Assembly: GCA_015680685.1 (NCBI GenBank)
Contig: MNCI01002105.1
Span: 149,892 to 213,891, forward strand
Source of the DNA: Gnetum montanum
Taxonomy: Eukaryota > Streptophyta > Gnetopsida > Gnetales > Gnetaceae
Direction: 5' to 3'
Length of the DNA: 64,000 bases
Part shown: positions 48,211 through 58,550 of the stretch, one piece after another
How positions within the stretch are numbered: position 1 is the first letter of the stretch
How the letters are laid out: each line of letters begins with the position of its first letter
Made by a program: the position numbers and the translations under genes
The notes under the pieces: model-generated
Databases searched by the model: none
The model's input: only the letters and a program-made list of their open reading frames with translations
Told to the model about the DNA's origin: nothing

Positions 48211-49106
48211 TGATGAGACATGAAATTGCTCATATTGCTGGTGGTCATGTTAAGGCACCCACATTATATCATGGGTCACAATATCGCGTATGCGATATAT
48301 CATGGGCCGCGATATCGCGTACGCGATATCTCATCTACCCACGATATCGCGTATGCGATATCACAGTCAGCTGCAATTTCTATAAATAAGAGGCTGCTCT
48401 CCCTCATTTGACATCCCAGTTTTAGAGTAGCGAAGCTCTAGTAGTTTGATCCCTCCAGAGTTAGATTTTTTTCCCTGTCTGCCCACAGTGTGGTGAATGT
48501 AATTGTACGGTGTCTTTATTCGAGTGTGCCATACTTGGACCCACACATGACCGACAATAAAGATCGAGATTACTTCATCATTACAGCATTCACTTTGTCA
48601 TTTATTTATTTGTTATTTATTTAATGTTATTTACTGTTTTCTCTCTCTCACCCTCAAACTCCTAGAACGTGGAATGAGTACAACTTCAGTACAACCATTT
48701 AAGTGTGACTGCTTGGTAGCCCAGGGGTGTAGCTAGGATCTACGCTTGGTAGTCCCAGTGGTAGTCATGCACGAGGTCCAAGATGTGTATGGTTGATCAA
48801 GGAATCGGTTGCTCATCGCACTTAGGCTAGATTATATTTTCTTACCCTTTTCCTCCTAGCGTAGATTAGTTAATATTATTTTCCACTACCTTCAGGAGTA
48901 GCATAGATTAGGAACACATCATACACCTCATCTAGACTAAACCATACGTGACAAATGCAATACTAGTCTACGTGGGACGACAGCGAACTGCGACCTAAGG
49001 CTAACTATCTAGGTGCCACAACTAGTCCATTTGTGGAGTTCGACCGGCTCACGCGTGCAACGCTCGTTTCGTATGGTTGAGTGTAGGGGTACCTCGCCAC
49101 TCATCA
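48211..49106 (+). repeat. Element B 3' LTR
   Basis: 896 bp. It contains the same perfect 20-mer palindrome at 48311-48330 within a shorter palindrome cluster (48277-48365), TATAAATA at 48381-48388, and only one copy of the 33-bp GGTAGCCCAGG-type unit (about 48715). It ends CTCATCA before AATAC. Confidence 0.93.
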
Positions 49107-49260
49107 AATACTTAGGTAGATTTTCTCAAGAGCATGAGAGACTGTAGGTTAGGGTAATAAGATCCATATGAGCACATAAAAATACTCTAGGCAGAACTCT
49201 AAGAAGCATCCAGTTCTATAATGAGTCCACATCTAGGTAGGATATAGTGATCGATCATCA
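49107..49260 (-). pseudogene. Antisense ORF of element D, proximal part
   Basis: On the minus strand the frame reads EFCLEYFYVLIWILLP, stop, PTVSHALEKIYL, and continues in frame into 42612 when element B and one AATAC are removed. The upstream start was not identified. Confidence 0.45.
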
Positions 49261-49619
49261 ATAATATGAAGAGTCTTCATCTTTCTAGATTTTCCAATGA
49301 TAGTGAGACCCACATCATAGATCATAAAGTACATTAGATTTATCACCAATAGCCTAGGTAATATATGATTCCTATACAACACACTAACAAAAACAAAAGT
49401 TAGTATGTATGAGCTAAGGAAAATATGAATGTGAAAGCATGAAAAAAATAGCATTTAAGCATTAAAGTACAAATAATAGGGTGACAACATTAGTCAACGT
49501 AGCACACATGATATGATTATGTCAATAAACATTGCCAAACAATGCCCAAGAGACAACAGTTCCAACCAGAGATGATAAAGATACCAGACCGATACAAGGC
49601 TTACAAGTCAAGACTTAGT
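49261..49619. other. Unassigned AT-rich DNA
   Basis: There is one unconserved minus-strand ORF of 73 codons at 49233-49454. It may be more of element D. Confidence 0.3.
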
Positions 49620-50620
49620 CATTTCACAATCCTTCATTCTCCATACTTAATGATTTTTGCATCCTTGTTCTTTTCCATGCTTAGGTATTTTTCTCCTTTA
49701 ACTCTAGGTACTTAGCTATTAGTTCCACATTCTATACTTAGACATTTTATTCTCAATATATTTATAATACTTACCTAAATTTTTGGGTTTCTTAGTTTGA
49801 TAACACTTAGTCAAATCTTATCTCATCTACCTAATACTTAGCTACTTTTTAAACTTCATCTTCCTCTTATACTTAAGTCAAATTTTGGTTTATTATGCTT
49901 CTTATACTTAGCGAATTTTTGATTGATCCTTCCTTTTGACATTTAAATTTTTTTCCCATTCCCTAGTATAATACTTAATCAAATTTTGGCTCCCTAATTC
50001 CCACACTTAGTTAACTTTTACTTTTTCTAGGTTTTCCAACACTTAGTCAAATTTCAATTTTAACTTCACAATACTTAGATAAATTTTTTATTCTTTCACT
50101 TCTTAATGCTTAGTCAAATTTTAGTGTCATTTCCCTCATCTCTATACTTAGCTAAATCTTTGATTTTCTCCCCTTCTCCTACCAAATTAAATTTTAGTTT
50201 CCTTTTCTTAGCCTAACTTTCCTTTTTCCTACTAATAGTGAATTAATTTTTGGGTTTTCCTTCTCAACAGTTAGGTAAAATTTTGACTTTGTTTCTCATT
50301 CTCATCACTTAGCCAAAATTTTATTTCTCTTCCTAGCTTTCCAAAAATTAGTAAAATTTTAGTCTTTCCTTGTATAGAATTTGGCCAAGGTTTGGATTTG
50401 TACATGCTCTTGATACTCAGAAAAATTTTAAAATTTTCCTCCTTACTCTTTCATACTTAACCAATTCTTGGCCTTCCTCCACTCTATAATTAGTCATACT
50501 TTGATTTTTCCCTACTTCCAAGGACTTAGTTAAATTTTTTGATTTTTCCTTTTCCCACTTGCCTACTTAGCCATGTCTTTGATTTTTCTTCCTACGTAGC
50601 ATTTCACTCACATAGAATGC
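49620..50620. repeat. CTTAG-rich degenerate repeats
   Basis: Phrases such as ATACTTAGCTAAATTTTTGA and CTTAGTCAAATTTTGG recur every 30-60 bp for 1 kb with no fixed period. The complementary vocabulary (GCTAAGTATAAAAATG) appears in element E at 18190-18445, so this may be the leader of another Tat-type element. Confidence 0.5.
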
Positions 50621-52541
50621 TTGCTCCTCATCTAACCCACATTTGGTTGATGTTGATGCACTCATTAACATCATTTCTGTGAAATCAAGTCATGTGTCTA
50701 TTTTCCCTAGATTTTCTATGACTACAAAACTTACAATTATTAAAAATTAAAAAAAAACACCAAATTTTTTATAGGCTAGTGCCTAGGTATTCATTAGCAT
50801 TGGGGGCATATTGGCCTAATGCCTACTTGATCCCTAACCTTAGGCAGAATACCACTATCACTCCCTTCCTGCATGCATAAAAAATTTCTTTTTAAAATAA
50901 AAAAATAGAATAATGTCCATTGGTTACTTTCCATATGTTGCCTATGCTCTCCATGCCATCCTTACCTTGGCAATTCTTTGTGACACTTCAATATGCCATC
51001 CATCATCTCTTTGTTTCCCTTCTCATACCTACATCCATGCTATTTTTTGCCCTTCATGGATAGTGGAAAAATCCACATTTTTTTGAATCCCCCTATCCTA
51101 AGAAATGTTTTCCTACCCTTGAGGGTGTTGTGCCTAGTCTTAGGCCACCATAGCCAACCCCTGCATATCCCAGTATACTTCTTTGCACCACTAATTTAGT
51201 ATATATGCCCTTGCTCATTTCTTCTCAACCTCATGGATATCCTTATGTTGAAGCCTTTTTCTTTCTCTTACTCCTTAAACCTAGCAAGCACCAATTTCCT
51301 ACCTTTCTAGTGTACATTAGTGTCAAAACTACATTAGGCCAGCATGATCAGTGTCACCACCACTAGCACATGCCACTACAACTAGTGTTGTTGCTTGCAC
51401 AATGCAGCATGATAGCCATTATTGTAATTAATAACTAGCATTATGGACCATGTAGCTTCCATTAGTGTCACCAATGTCCTAGGTGATCCTATCTAGTGAC
51501 AAACATGCACCATTCCTACCTTGTCATAAGACTCTAGGAAGATGAAAAATTTAAAAGATATGGCATAAGATCACTTACCTAAGTGTTATAAGCATGGCCC
51601 TATATCTCACCCTTGCATCCTCTACCTCCAGTTCATATGTCTTGTAGTAGGACCTACCAACCTCCTCGTCATTTGTGGCCCAACCTATTTTTCTTGCCAC
51701 ATTATCCCATCTCTAAATACAAATCACAAACACAATGCACTCCAAGATTACAAGATGTAAAATGGCCAAAATGCCTAACTCTCACCTTAGTTTTTCTTTT
51801 CTCATATAATTTTCTCTTGGTTTTACTTTTTTAAACTAATGCAAGAATAATTGTTCCCAATGCACACTATCATGGGGTCATGTGTTCCCAAGAAATTTTT
51901 ACATAGAACCCATGTCACCACTTTAGCTTTACATGTGACCCCTTAGCCTCGATGTTCCAAATCTCCCACTAAAATTCCAAGATGATTTTGAACTTACTCA
52001 AATTAACCTGCAAGGTTTTTAAACCTTTTCCAACTTAAAATTTCATCTAAAAATCAACTTTAAAAATTAAAAAAAAAAATATCTATTTCCTCTTCCTACT
52101 TAGTCTTCACTCAACTTATAACTTTTTCTCTATGATTTTTCTTTATTGATTCCTTATAACTATCTTTTCTTCTCATTCTTTGTAGGTTATCAACCTTGCC
52201 ATTCACCATCAATTATGTGAATCACTCTTCTTGGATAAGCCCCATTACCACATCACCATGCTTCTTGATGAGGACTTCATGTATTTAATCCTTCTATACT
52301 GCTTGGACTTAATCATCTTAACCTTAGATGTCATTGAGAAGGACTTAATTCCTCAAGAAAACCTTACTGTTTTGGATTGTGAACCAATCTTAACCAATAA
52401 TTCTCTTATATAACTTGTCATTATTAATCACTGATAAAAGGAAAATATTCTACAATTAGGGGTAAATTTGCTCAACAATCTTTAGAAGTCCATCCTAGCC
52501 ATGCTTCAAACAAATTCTACCATGTTTGCCTAGGGCTATGA
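50621..52541. other. AT-rich DNA without recognised features
   Basis: The short ORFs at 50993-51199, 51613-51834 and 52231-52413 have no family signature. TTGATGTTGATGCACTCATT near 50649 and AGTGTCACCACCACTAGC near 51350 resemble words in the array at 24.0-25.0 kb. The region could therefore be the far end of element D, but no alignment was established. Confidence 0.3.
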
Positions 52542-52950
52542 CTAGCTTATATATATATATCAATTGGCTAAGATGATTTTAACCAAGCCTAACTACTAGA
52601 TGAGGTAACAAGATATCTAAAATTCGAATCACTCATCCATCCTATGTTTCCCTACCCCTTTCCCAATTTAGTTTTACCCTCTCAATCAAGTTTTCTCTCT
52701 CTTTGTTTGTTCATGATGTTTTTCAGCTATTATTTATGCTAGAAATTTATTTCTCAAAAATGCAATGAACAAACAAAGATAGAACAAACTTGACCAAGAG
52801 GGTAAAACTAAATTGGAAAGGGGTAGAGAAACAGAGGATGGATGAGTGATTTGGTTTTTAGATATCTTGTTACCTCATCCAGTAGTCGGGCTTGGTTAAA
52901 ATCATCTTGTCCAATTGATAAAGATATATATATATACATATCTAAGCTAG
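52542..52950. mobile_element. Fold-back (MITE-like) element with long inverted arms
   Basis: Arm 1 (52542-52714) and arm 2 (52765-52950) are reverse complements over about 170 bp with scattered mismatches, and the central spacer is 50 bp. Matching phrases include AAGATGATTTTAACCAAGCC, GATGAGGTAACAAGATATCT and CTTTGTTTGTTCAT. The outer ends are TA-rich (TATATATATA). No ORF is present. It could be a fold-back DNA transposon or a hairpin small-RNA locus. Confidence 0.8.
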
Positions 52951-53300
52951 GGGAGCAGTTTCATGGGCTATGAGTAGAATTTAATTATTTTTTTAAGTTT
53001 TAAAGTTATAAATTATCAATTATCCATTAGTGAGAGTGCTCTCCCTAAGACCAAATTTATAAGGGTGCAGTATGGTACAACAGAGATTGGCCCAATCAAC
53101 ATATATGGGAACAGGTAGTGTTCTACCTGAGTGCATCACATTGTGCTCTTGAGAGAGTGTTTTCCATTGGAGCACCTCACATAGCTATGCTAGCAAGAGC
53201 TCTCTCTTGAGAGTGCTTCATGCAACACTTACAAGAGTGCTTTTCCTGGTAATGCCTCATGGTGTGCATGAGAGTGTGCTCCCTAAGAGTGCCTTGCGCT
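52951..53300. repeat. Start of complex tandem region (partial unit)
   Basis: TTTATAAGGGTGCAGTATGG at about 53047, followed by CAATCAACATATATGGG, is a short copy of the unit starts at 53528 and 54975. GAGAGTGCTCTCC words begin at about 53031. Confidence 0.6.
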
Positions 53301-53530
53301 ATGCACGCGAGAGCATTCTCCTTGAGAGTGCCCTCATTGAGAGCATTCTCCCTAAGAACACCCTCCTTGAGAGTAGTCTCCTTGAGAGCATCCTCAATGA
53401 GAGCACCTTGTGCTACACATGTGAGAGCATTCTCTCTGAGGATGCCCTCTTTCAGAGCGTTCTCCTTGAGAGCACTCTCACTTCGTGTGGTCTCTCTGAG
53501 AGTGCTCTTCTTGAGAATTCCGTCTTTAAG
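53301..53530 (+). repeat. 15-bp minisatellite (GAGAGCATTCTCCTT)
   Basis: Consecutive 15-bp units such as GAGAGCATTCTCCTT, GAGAGTGCCCTCATT and GAGAGTAGTCTCCTT run through this stretch with a few irregular spacers. Each unit contains the near-palindrome GAGAGC-x-CTC. Two plus-strand frames stay open; one (53207-53551) translates to pentapeptides ESILL, ESALI, KNTLL, ESSLL. Whether any protein is made is unknown. Confidence 0.75.
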
Positions 53531-54165
53531 AACAAATTTAAAAAGGTGTAGGATGGTTTGGCAAAGCCTAGCCTAATTAACATATATAGGGGAAGGTAGG
53601 CCAACTCCCTCGAGACACGCTTTTAGGTGAACTTGAGTGCATCTTAGGCCATGATGGATGCACTCTCGGGTGATGTTGAGTGTATTCTTGGCCTTAACGG
53701 ATGCACTTTTAGGTGATGCTGAGTGCATCCTAGGCTATCATGGATGCATTTTCAAGTGATTATTAGTGCATCCGTGGCCTCCATGGATACACTTTCAAGT
53801 GAAGTTGAGTGTGTACTTATTTTGAGGCTTCAAATCATGTTGCATGCAAGCATTCTCTTTAGAGGCTTTTTGCGTTGCACACAAGAGTGTTTCCTAAATA
53901 TGTTTTTGTTGGATGTGCATTTTGTTTCGATTGCTCTCCTTTGGAGTGCTTTGGCTTGAGTTGATGAGATGTTTCCATGGATTTGCATTGCCTTGTGGTG
54001 GCTGTACTTGGAGGCTCTTATCTTTACGTAATCGATCACCGCTATTGGTTGTGCATGGTTTCATCGCTACACTTCTTAAAAAATGCTTTAGGTAGTGTTT
54101 CTAATTTCTCTTTGTGGATGTGCATCGTGTTCTTGGAATTATCGCATGTACGTGTGCGTTCTTCA
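53526..54165. repeat. Long direct repeat, copy 1
   Basis: It aligns with 54971-55605 over about 630 bp: AATTTAAAAAGGTGTAGGAT, CTCCCTCGAG, GATGCACTTTTAGGTGATG, GAGATGTTTCCATGGATTTG and CTTTAGGTAG occur in the same order in both. Inside are three or four sub-repeats of about 50-60 bp of the form GAGTGCATC..GGC..GGATGCA. The copies are about 1.45 kb apart. Confidence 0.85.
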
Positions 54166-54970
54166 TGGAGGCACATTGCATTACTTATGCAAGCATTCTT
54201 CTTTGTGAAGACATTGTTTGTAGCATACGAAAGTGCTCTCTTCTTGGAGATGCCATGAACAGCAAACACTAGAGATCTCTCCTTCGAGGTGTCGCTCTTG
54301 GTGATGTGAGAGAAATTTCCTTAAAGGCTCCCATCCTATGGATGCGAAAGAGCTCTTTTTTTGGAATTTTCCAACACTGTGAATGTGTGAGCGCTCTTCT
54401 TGGAGTTTCCTAGCATCGTGGATGTGAGAGAGTTCTTCTTGAAGATGCCTCAGTTGGCTAGCTTCATCATTACAAGATCATTCTTCTTTGAGGCACCTCT
54501 TTTTGCCAACGCAAGAGTGCTCTTGTTGAAGGTGGCTCACATTGAGGATGTGAGAGCGCTCTTCTAGGAAGGGCCTTGCTCCTTGGACTCGAGAGCGTTC
54601 TCCTTGGAGGTGCTTTGCTCCATGAATGCAAAAAGTGTTCTTCTATGAAGTGGCTCCCTTTGTGGATGCGGGAGTAGCCTTTGGGGAGTTTTATCATACT
54701 ACACAAGGGAGAGCTATCTCGTATGAGAGTCTTCACATTGAGGAAGCAAGATCGCTCTTCTCAAAAATGGCTTGTTCCTTTGGTTAGGAGATGACTCTCC
54801 TTGGGGTTGCCCTACAGTTGGCAGGAGAGAGTGCTCTTCATTGAGGTGCCTTGCATAGTAAACATGCACAAGTTGTTCTTTGAGGCCTCTCATGTTGTGC
54901 ATGTGAGAGCACTCTCTTTGGGGATGTTTCATGTTGGGCACGTGAGAGCGCTCTCCTTGCGTTGGTCCTT
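54166..54970. repeat. GAGAGCGCTCTT-type degenerate minisatellite
   Basis: Words such as GTGAGAGCGCTCTTCT and AGAGCGTTCTCCTTGGAGG recur every 50-65 bp between the two long direct repeats. They are related to the 15-bp units at 53301-53530. ORFs on both strands here follow the repeats and are not conserved. Confidence 0.6.
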
Positions 54971-55605
54971 TGCGACTAAATTTATAAGGGTGCAGCATGG
55001 TATGGTGGAACCTAGCCCAATCAACATATATAGGGGGAGGTAGGCTAACTCCCTCGAGGTGCACTTTCAGGTGAAGTTGAGTGCATCTTAGGCCATCACA
55101 GATGCACTCTCAAGTGATGCTGAGCGCATTCTTGGCCTTAACGGATGCACTTTTAAGTGATGTTGAGTGCATCCTAGGCTATCACGGATGCAATTTTGGG
55201 TGATTATGAGTACATCTGTGGCCTCCATGGGTATGCTTTCAGGTGAAGTTGAGTGCATTCTCGTTTGCAGGCTTTGAATCGTGTTCTATGCAAGTGTTCT
55301 CTTTAGAGGCTTTTCGTGTTGTACTTGGGAGCATTTCCTAAATACGTTTTCATTGGATGTGCATTGCATTTCAATTGCTCTCCTTTGAAATACTTTGGCT
55401 TGCATTGGTGAGATGTTTCCATGGATTTGCACTACCTTGTAGTAGCTCTCCTTGGAGACTCTTATCTTAACCCAGTCCCTCTATTGGTTGTGCATTGCTT
55501 CGTGGTTACACTTCTCAGAGAAACGCTTTAGGTAGCGTTGCCGATTTTTCTCTTAAGATGTGCATTGTGTCGCGGTTGCACTAGGATTTTGTGTTTCACA
55601 GTTGG
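54971..55605. repeat. Long direct repeat, copy 2
   Basis: This is the second copy of the 630-bp unit (see 53526-54165). It ends close to the truncated end of the F-box-like pseudogene. Confidence 0.85.
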
Positions 55606-55689
55606 ATGTTTATCGTGTTCTGTGTACCTTTTCCCCATATCTTATGATTGGCGCAGACTCAATCATATCGTCCTGCAATCTTTTATAAA

Positions 55690-56760
55690 TTAGTTTTCGA
55701 GGGATCAGTGATGCAATCTCAAGAAAACCATTCCCATTTGGTCCGCATGAGATACCAAACCCGGCACCTTCCCCATGCAACTCATCACCATCCCCAAACC
55801 CACCGCTGTCGCCGACTCACTCACATTTTCAAAACCCACCGCCGTCGCGGTGGCCGCAAATATTCCGGCAACGATGGCGGTGACCGTGACGGCGGTGTCG
55901 GCGTTGGAGACGGCCTTGTTCGCGCGCACCACAATTCCTGCTAACCGCCTGTACTCGGGAATATCCCTCTCCCACAGCAGCCGTGCCACCTCATCCATCA
56001 CTGCACCCATGTCAGCCCTCCACCGATTGGCCCTCACTGCCATGTCAGACCCCTCGGCAGTCTCAGTAGCCTGGTCCCACCACTTGGGGGCCTCCACAGT
56101 CTCTGGAAAACGTGGCAGCATCCCAGGGAAACGCGGCATCGGGTACGCCTGGTCGACGCTCAGCAATTCCCTGTGTGCTGCCTCCGCCTCTTCTTCTTCT
56201 TCTTCTTCACTATCTGCGGTTAAGGTGACGGTGATCTGGCGGTTAAGGTGTCGCATGAGTCTTGCGGCGATGTGATGCTCCTCGGCCAACTGCGACGGTT
56301 GAAGAAAGTGCAGCAGCGCCGCCGTCGCCCTCGCGGCCGCCGACGTTACCAGAAACGCGTCAGAGGCCTAAGATTCCGGCAACTGCTACCCAAACGCGAG
56401 CAAAGATGCGGTGGAGAGAGGCGGAGAAAGAGTGGAAGGAAGAAAGCAGAAGTTTGTTCCATCCGTCTCGCTGCTCCGCCAGAGCTACGCGTACGTCAGC
56501 ACGGTCTGCTGCTGCTTCCGCCGCAGCTTCATTACTAACTGATGACCATTTCCATTTTCAATTTCGGCACTAACGATTTGGGGCTGGAGGAGCTAGACCT
56601 GATGTAGTTCAAGAAATGGATTGTGAGGGTGTTGCTTCTTCGTCTTGTTTCTGCCTCCGGACTCCGCTGATGCCGCTGCTTGTACTATCGCGATCCGGCG
56701 TCTGTGTGCCAAGGTATTATTGTATGGAAACCGCGCCTGACGCTCAAAAACAGCAACCAT
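55690..56760 (-). pseudogene. F-box protein At4g22030-like, truncated and frameshifted
   Basis: This is the only host gene I recognise. On the minus strand the segments in order are: N-terminus from ATG 56760 (MVAVFERQARFPYNN, then RRRIAIVQAAASAES, possibly plastid-transit-like); DVRVALAEQRDGWNKLLLSS (56500-56440); then, one frameshift later near 56370, PSQLAEEHHIAARLMRHL (56300-56245), an acidic run, LLSVDQAYPMPRFPGMLPRF (56165-56105), WDQATETAEG, RLLWERDIPEYRRLAGIV and HADQMGMVF near 55730. From memory, the plant family of 'probable F-box protein At4g22030' has closely similar blocks (EQR-WN-LLL, QPSQLAEEQ, LD-AFPLPLLPGMLEKFP, HGGQVGMVFE). That family is about 600 residues long; the C-terminal quarter is missing here, cut at the tandem-repeat border. 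GC content is much higher than the surroundings. Confidence 0.72.
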
Positions 56761-56876
56761 AATAAACCTACCGTGTTTTTGTTTGGTTTGAAAACCAATG
56801 TTCTGACATGGTGATGGCAAACTTCACCCTCCTCCCACCCACCATCATGCCACATGTGTTGGCCTCTCCACCAAAA

Positions 56877-56884
56877 TATATATA
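56877..56884 (-). promoter_or_regulatory. Possible TATA box of the F-box-like gene
   Basis: TATATATA lies 117 bp upstream of the ATG at 56760, a reasonable distance for a plant promoter and leader. There is no further support. Confidence 0.35.
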
Positions 56885-56889
56885 ACAAA

Positions 56890-57591
56890 ACAAAAGAATA
56901 CTAGACCAATCAGTTTCTGGGAAACATTAATGATGTTAAAATAGTATCAGGATATAATTTATGTAAAATAATAATGAACTGAAATAACATGTTTTTGTAT
57001 TTGTTTCATACTTTTAAATGCATTAATTTTTTTAAAATTGTATCTTCAATTCATTTTAATCCTATTAGTTTTTGTTACTAAAGCCTAATGTAAGAATTTC
57101 AAAAAATCATGATAATTAGTTTACTTATCAAGAAATTTTTTTGAAGAGGCTTGGCTTATATCATTATTATAATAATATGATGTATTATTGTACAGTGATA
57201 TAACTATCAAGATCTACGATTTTGGATTATCATGTTTCATGACTATCTTTATCACTATAAAAATCTTTGTTGATTATATTATCTTAGATATGTGTATTTT
57301 ATTTATCTAGTTCTCTACTAAGTTCAAGGGGGTTATTTTACAATGTGGCATTAGAAAAATAATATCTACTATAGGCAATACGTATAACTTTAAAGTAGTT
57401 ACCTTGAAAGTTAATTCTACAATCTATTAGTATTAGGAATGTGTAGAATCAAGGAACATTACTAATCAAAAAATTTGATTTAAAGTTCTATGGGTTTAAA
57501 ATCCCACTTATGAAATTTCACCTTTATTCATTACATTTCTAGTATCATAATATTAATTTGTATATATCAAAACTTGATTCCATTAACATAG
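56890..57591. other. AT-rich flank without recognised features
   Basis: It is strongly AT-rich with no ORF above background. It is ordinary spacer between the F-box-like relic and element F. Confidence 0.5.
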
Positions 57592-58542
57592 TGATGAGTG
57601 GTGAGGTACCCCTACACTCAACCATACGAAACAAGCGTAGCACGCGCGATCTGGTCAAACTTCGCAGACTAAATGCCTAAATGCCCCATGGAACACTTTG
57701 GGTTAATCATTCGTTGTCTTCCCAGACTTACTTGTTGTTGTCACGGTGTATGGTTAAGTAAGTTCGAGGTATATGCTTTTTATGGTCTTTTATGGTTTTT
57801 CTCCTATGCTAAAGGGTGAAGGGTTGAGAGAGCTAACTAACTCTAACTAACGACCTAAGTCTAAATTAACTAGCGTCAACATCCGTTCCCACTTATCGTA
57901 CACACCCTGAACTATGCAATTGTGGCTACCAAATGCTAATCGTTACTAGGATCACCACACGTAATGCACATGCTCGAAGTGGTCGTACTGAGGCACTTAA
58001 CTAGCCTAAACATGATGAGCAACTGATTCCTTGACTAGCCGTACACACCCGTAGATGCTTGTAATCAAGTCGTACTCATCCCATATTCTAGGAGTTGAGG
58101 GTGAGAGAGACTAATTGTGATGAGTAGCTGATTCCTTGATTATCCGTACACATTCATCAATGCTTGTAATCAAGTCGTACTCATGCCGCGCTAATGCAGG
58201 TAATAAATAATAGGTAAGAAATAACAAGTAATAAATCCTATTCCATGCACTGCAAGGTTTATCCACAAAGCTCATCTTTATTGTCGTACACAACTTGCAT
58301 TCAGGTACAAGGCTGCTTGAATAAAGATCCGTTCACTTGGGGACTCCTACTACGAGCACATGGAAAATATTTTATCTCTGGAGTGATCAAACTACCAGAG
58401 TTTCCCTACTTTAAGCCTAGGATGGAAAATAAGGGGAGTGCCACCTCTTATTTATAGATTTGGCAATGGACCGCGATATCACGTATGCAATATCACATGG
58501 GACGACACGATATCGCGGCCCATGCGATATCGCGTCTCATCA
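57592..58542 (-). repeat. Element F 3' LTR
   Basis: 951 bp, TGATGAGTGG...TCATCA on the plus strand. It contains a tandem duplication of about 120 bp (two copies of GATGCTTGTAATCAAGTCGT context, about 58015-58120 and 58120-58185). TATTTATA is at 58449-58456 (TATA box on the minus strand) and a palindrome cluster (CGCGATATC, GATATCGCG) at 58473-58535. Confidence 0.88.
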
Positions 58543-58550
58543 TACCCCTA

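Larger units (their letters stand above)
42618..49106 (+). mobile_element. Element B: best-preserved LTR retrotransposon, gag + ORF2, no pol
   Basis: A perfect target duplication AATAC (42613-42617 and 49107-49111) flanks LTRs at 42618-43608 and 48211-49106, both TGATGAG...CTCATCA. The PBS is at 43610-43627, gag at 43742-45710, the spacer with family blocks at 45711-47455, ORF2 at 47462-48037, and the PPT at 48202-48210. The 4.6-kb interior has no protease, reverse transcriptase, RNase H or integrase. It is the least decayed copy here and probably the youngest. It is inserted in the antisense ORF of element D, 422 bp from element C and in the same orientation. Confidence 0.95.

Noticed and set aside
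54470-55064. Minus-strand ORFs of 88 and 116 codons
   Set aside because: They are made of the GAGAGC minisatellite and are open in several frames on both strands, so they have no independent coding support.
55775-56573. Plus-strand ORFs of 96-166 codons in the GC-rich region
   Set aside because: They overlap the F-box-like minus-strand reading. Their alanine/serine- or arginine-rich composition is what a GC-rich antisense strand gives.
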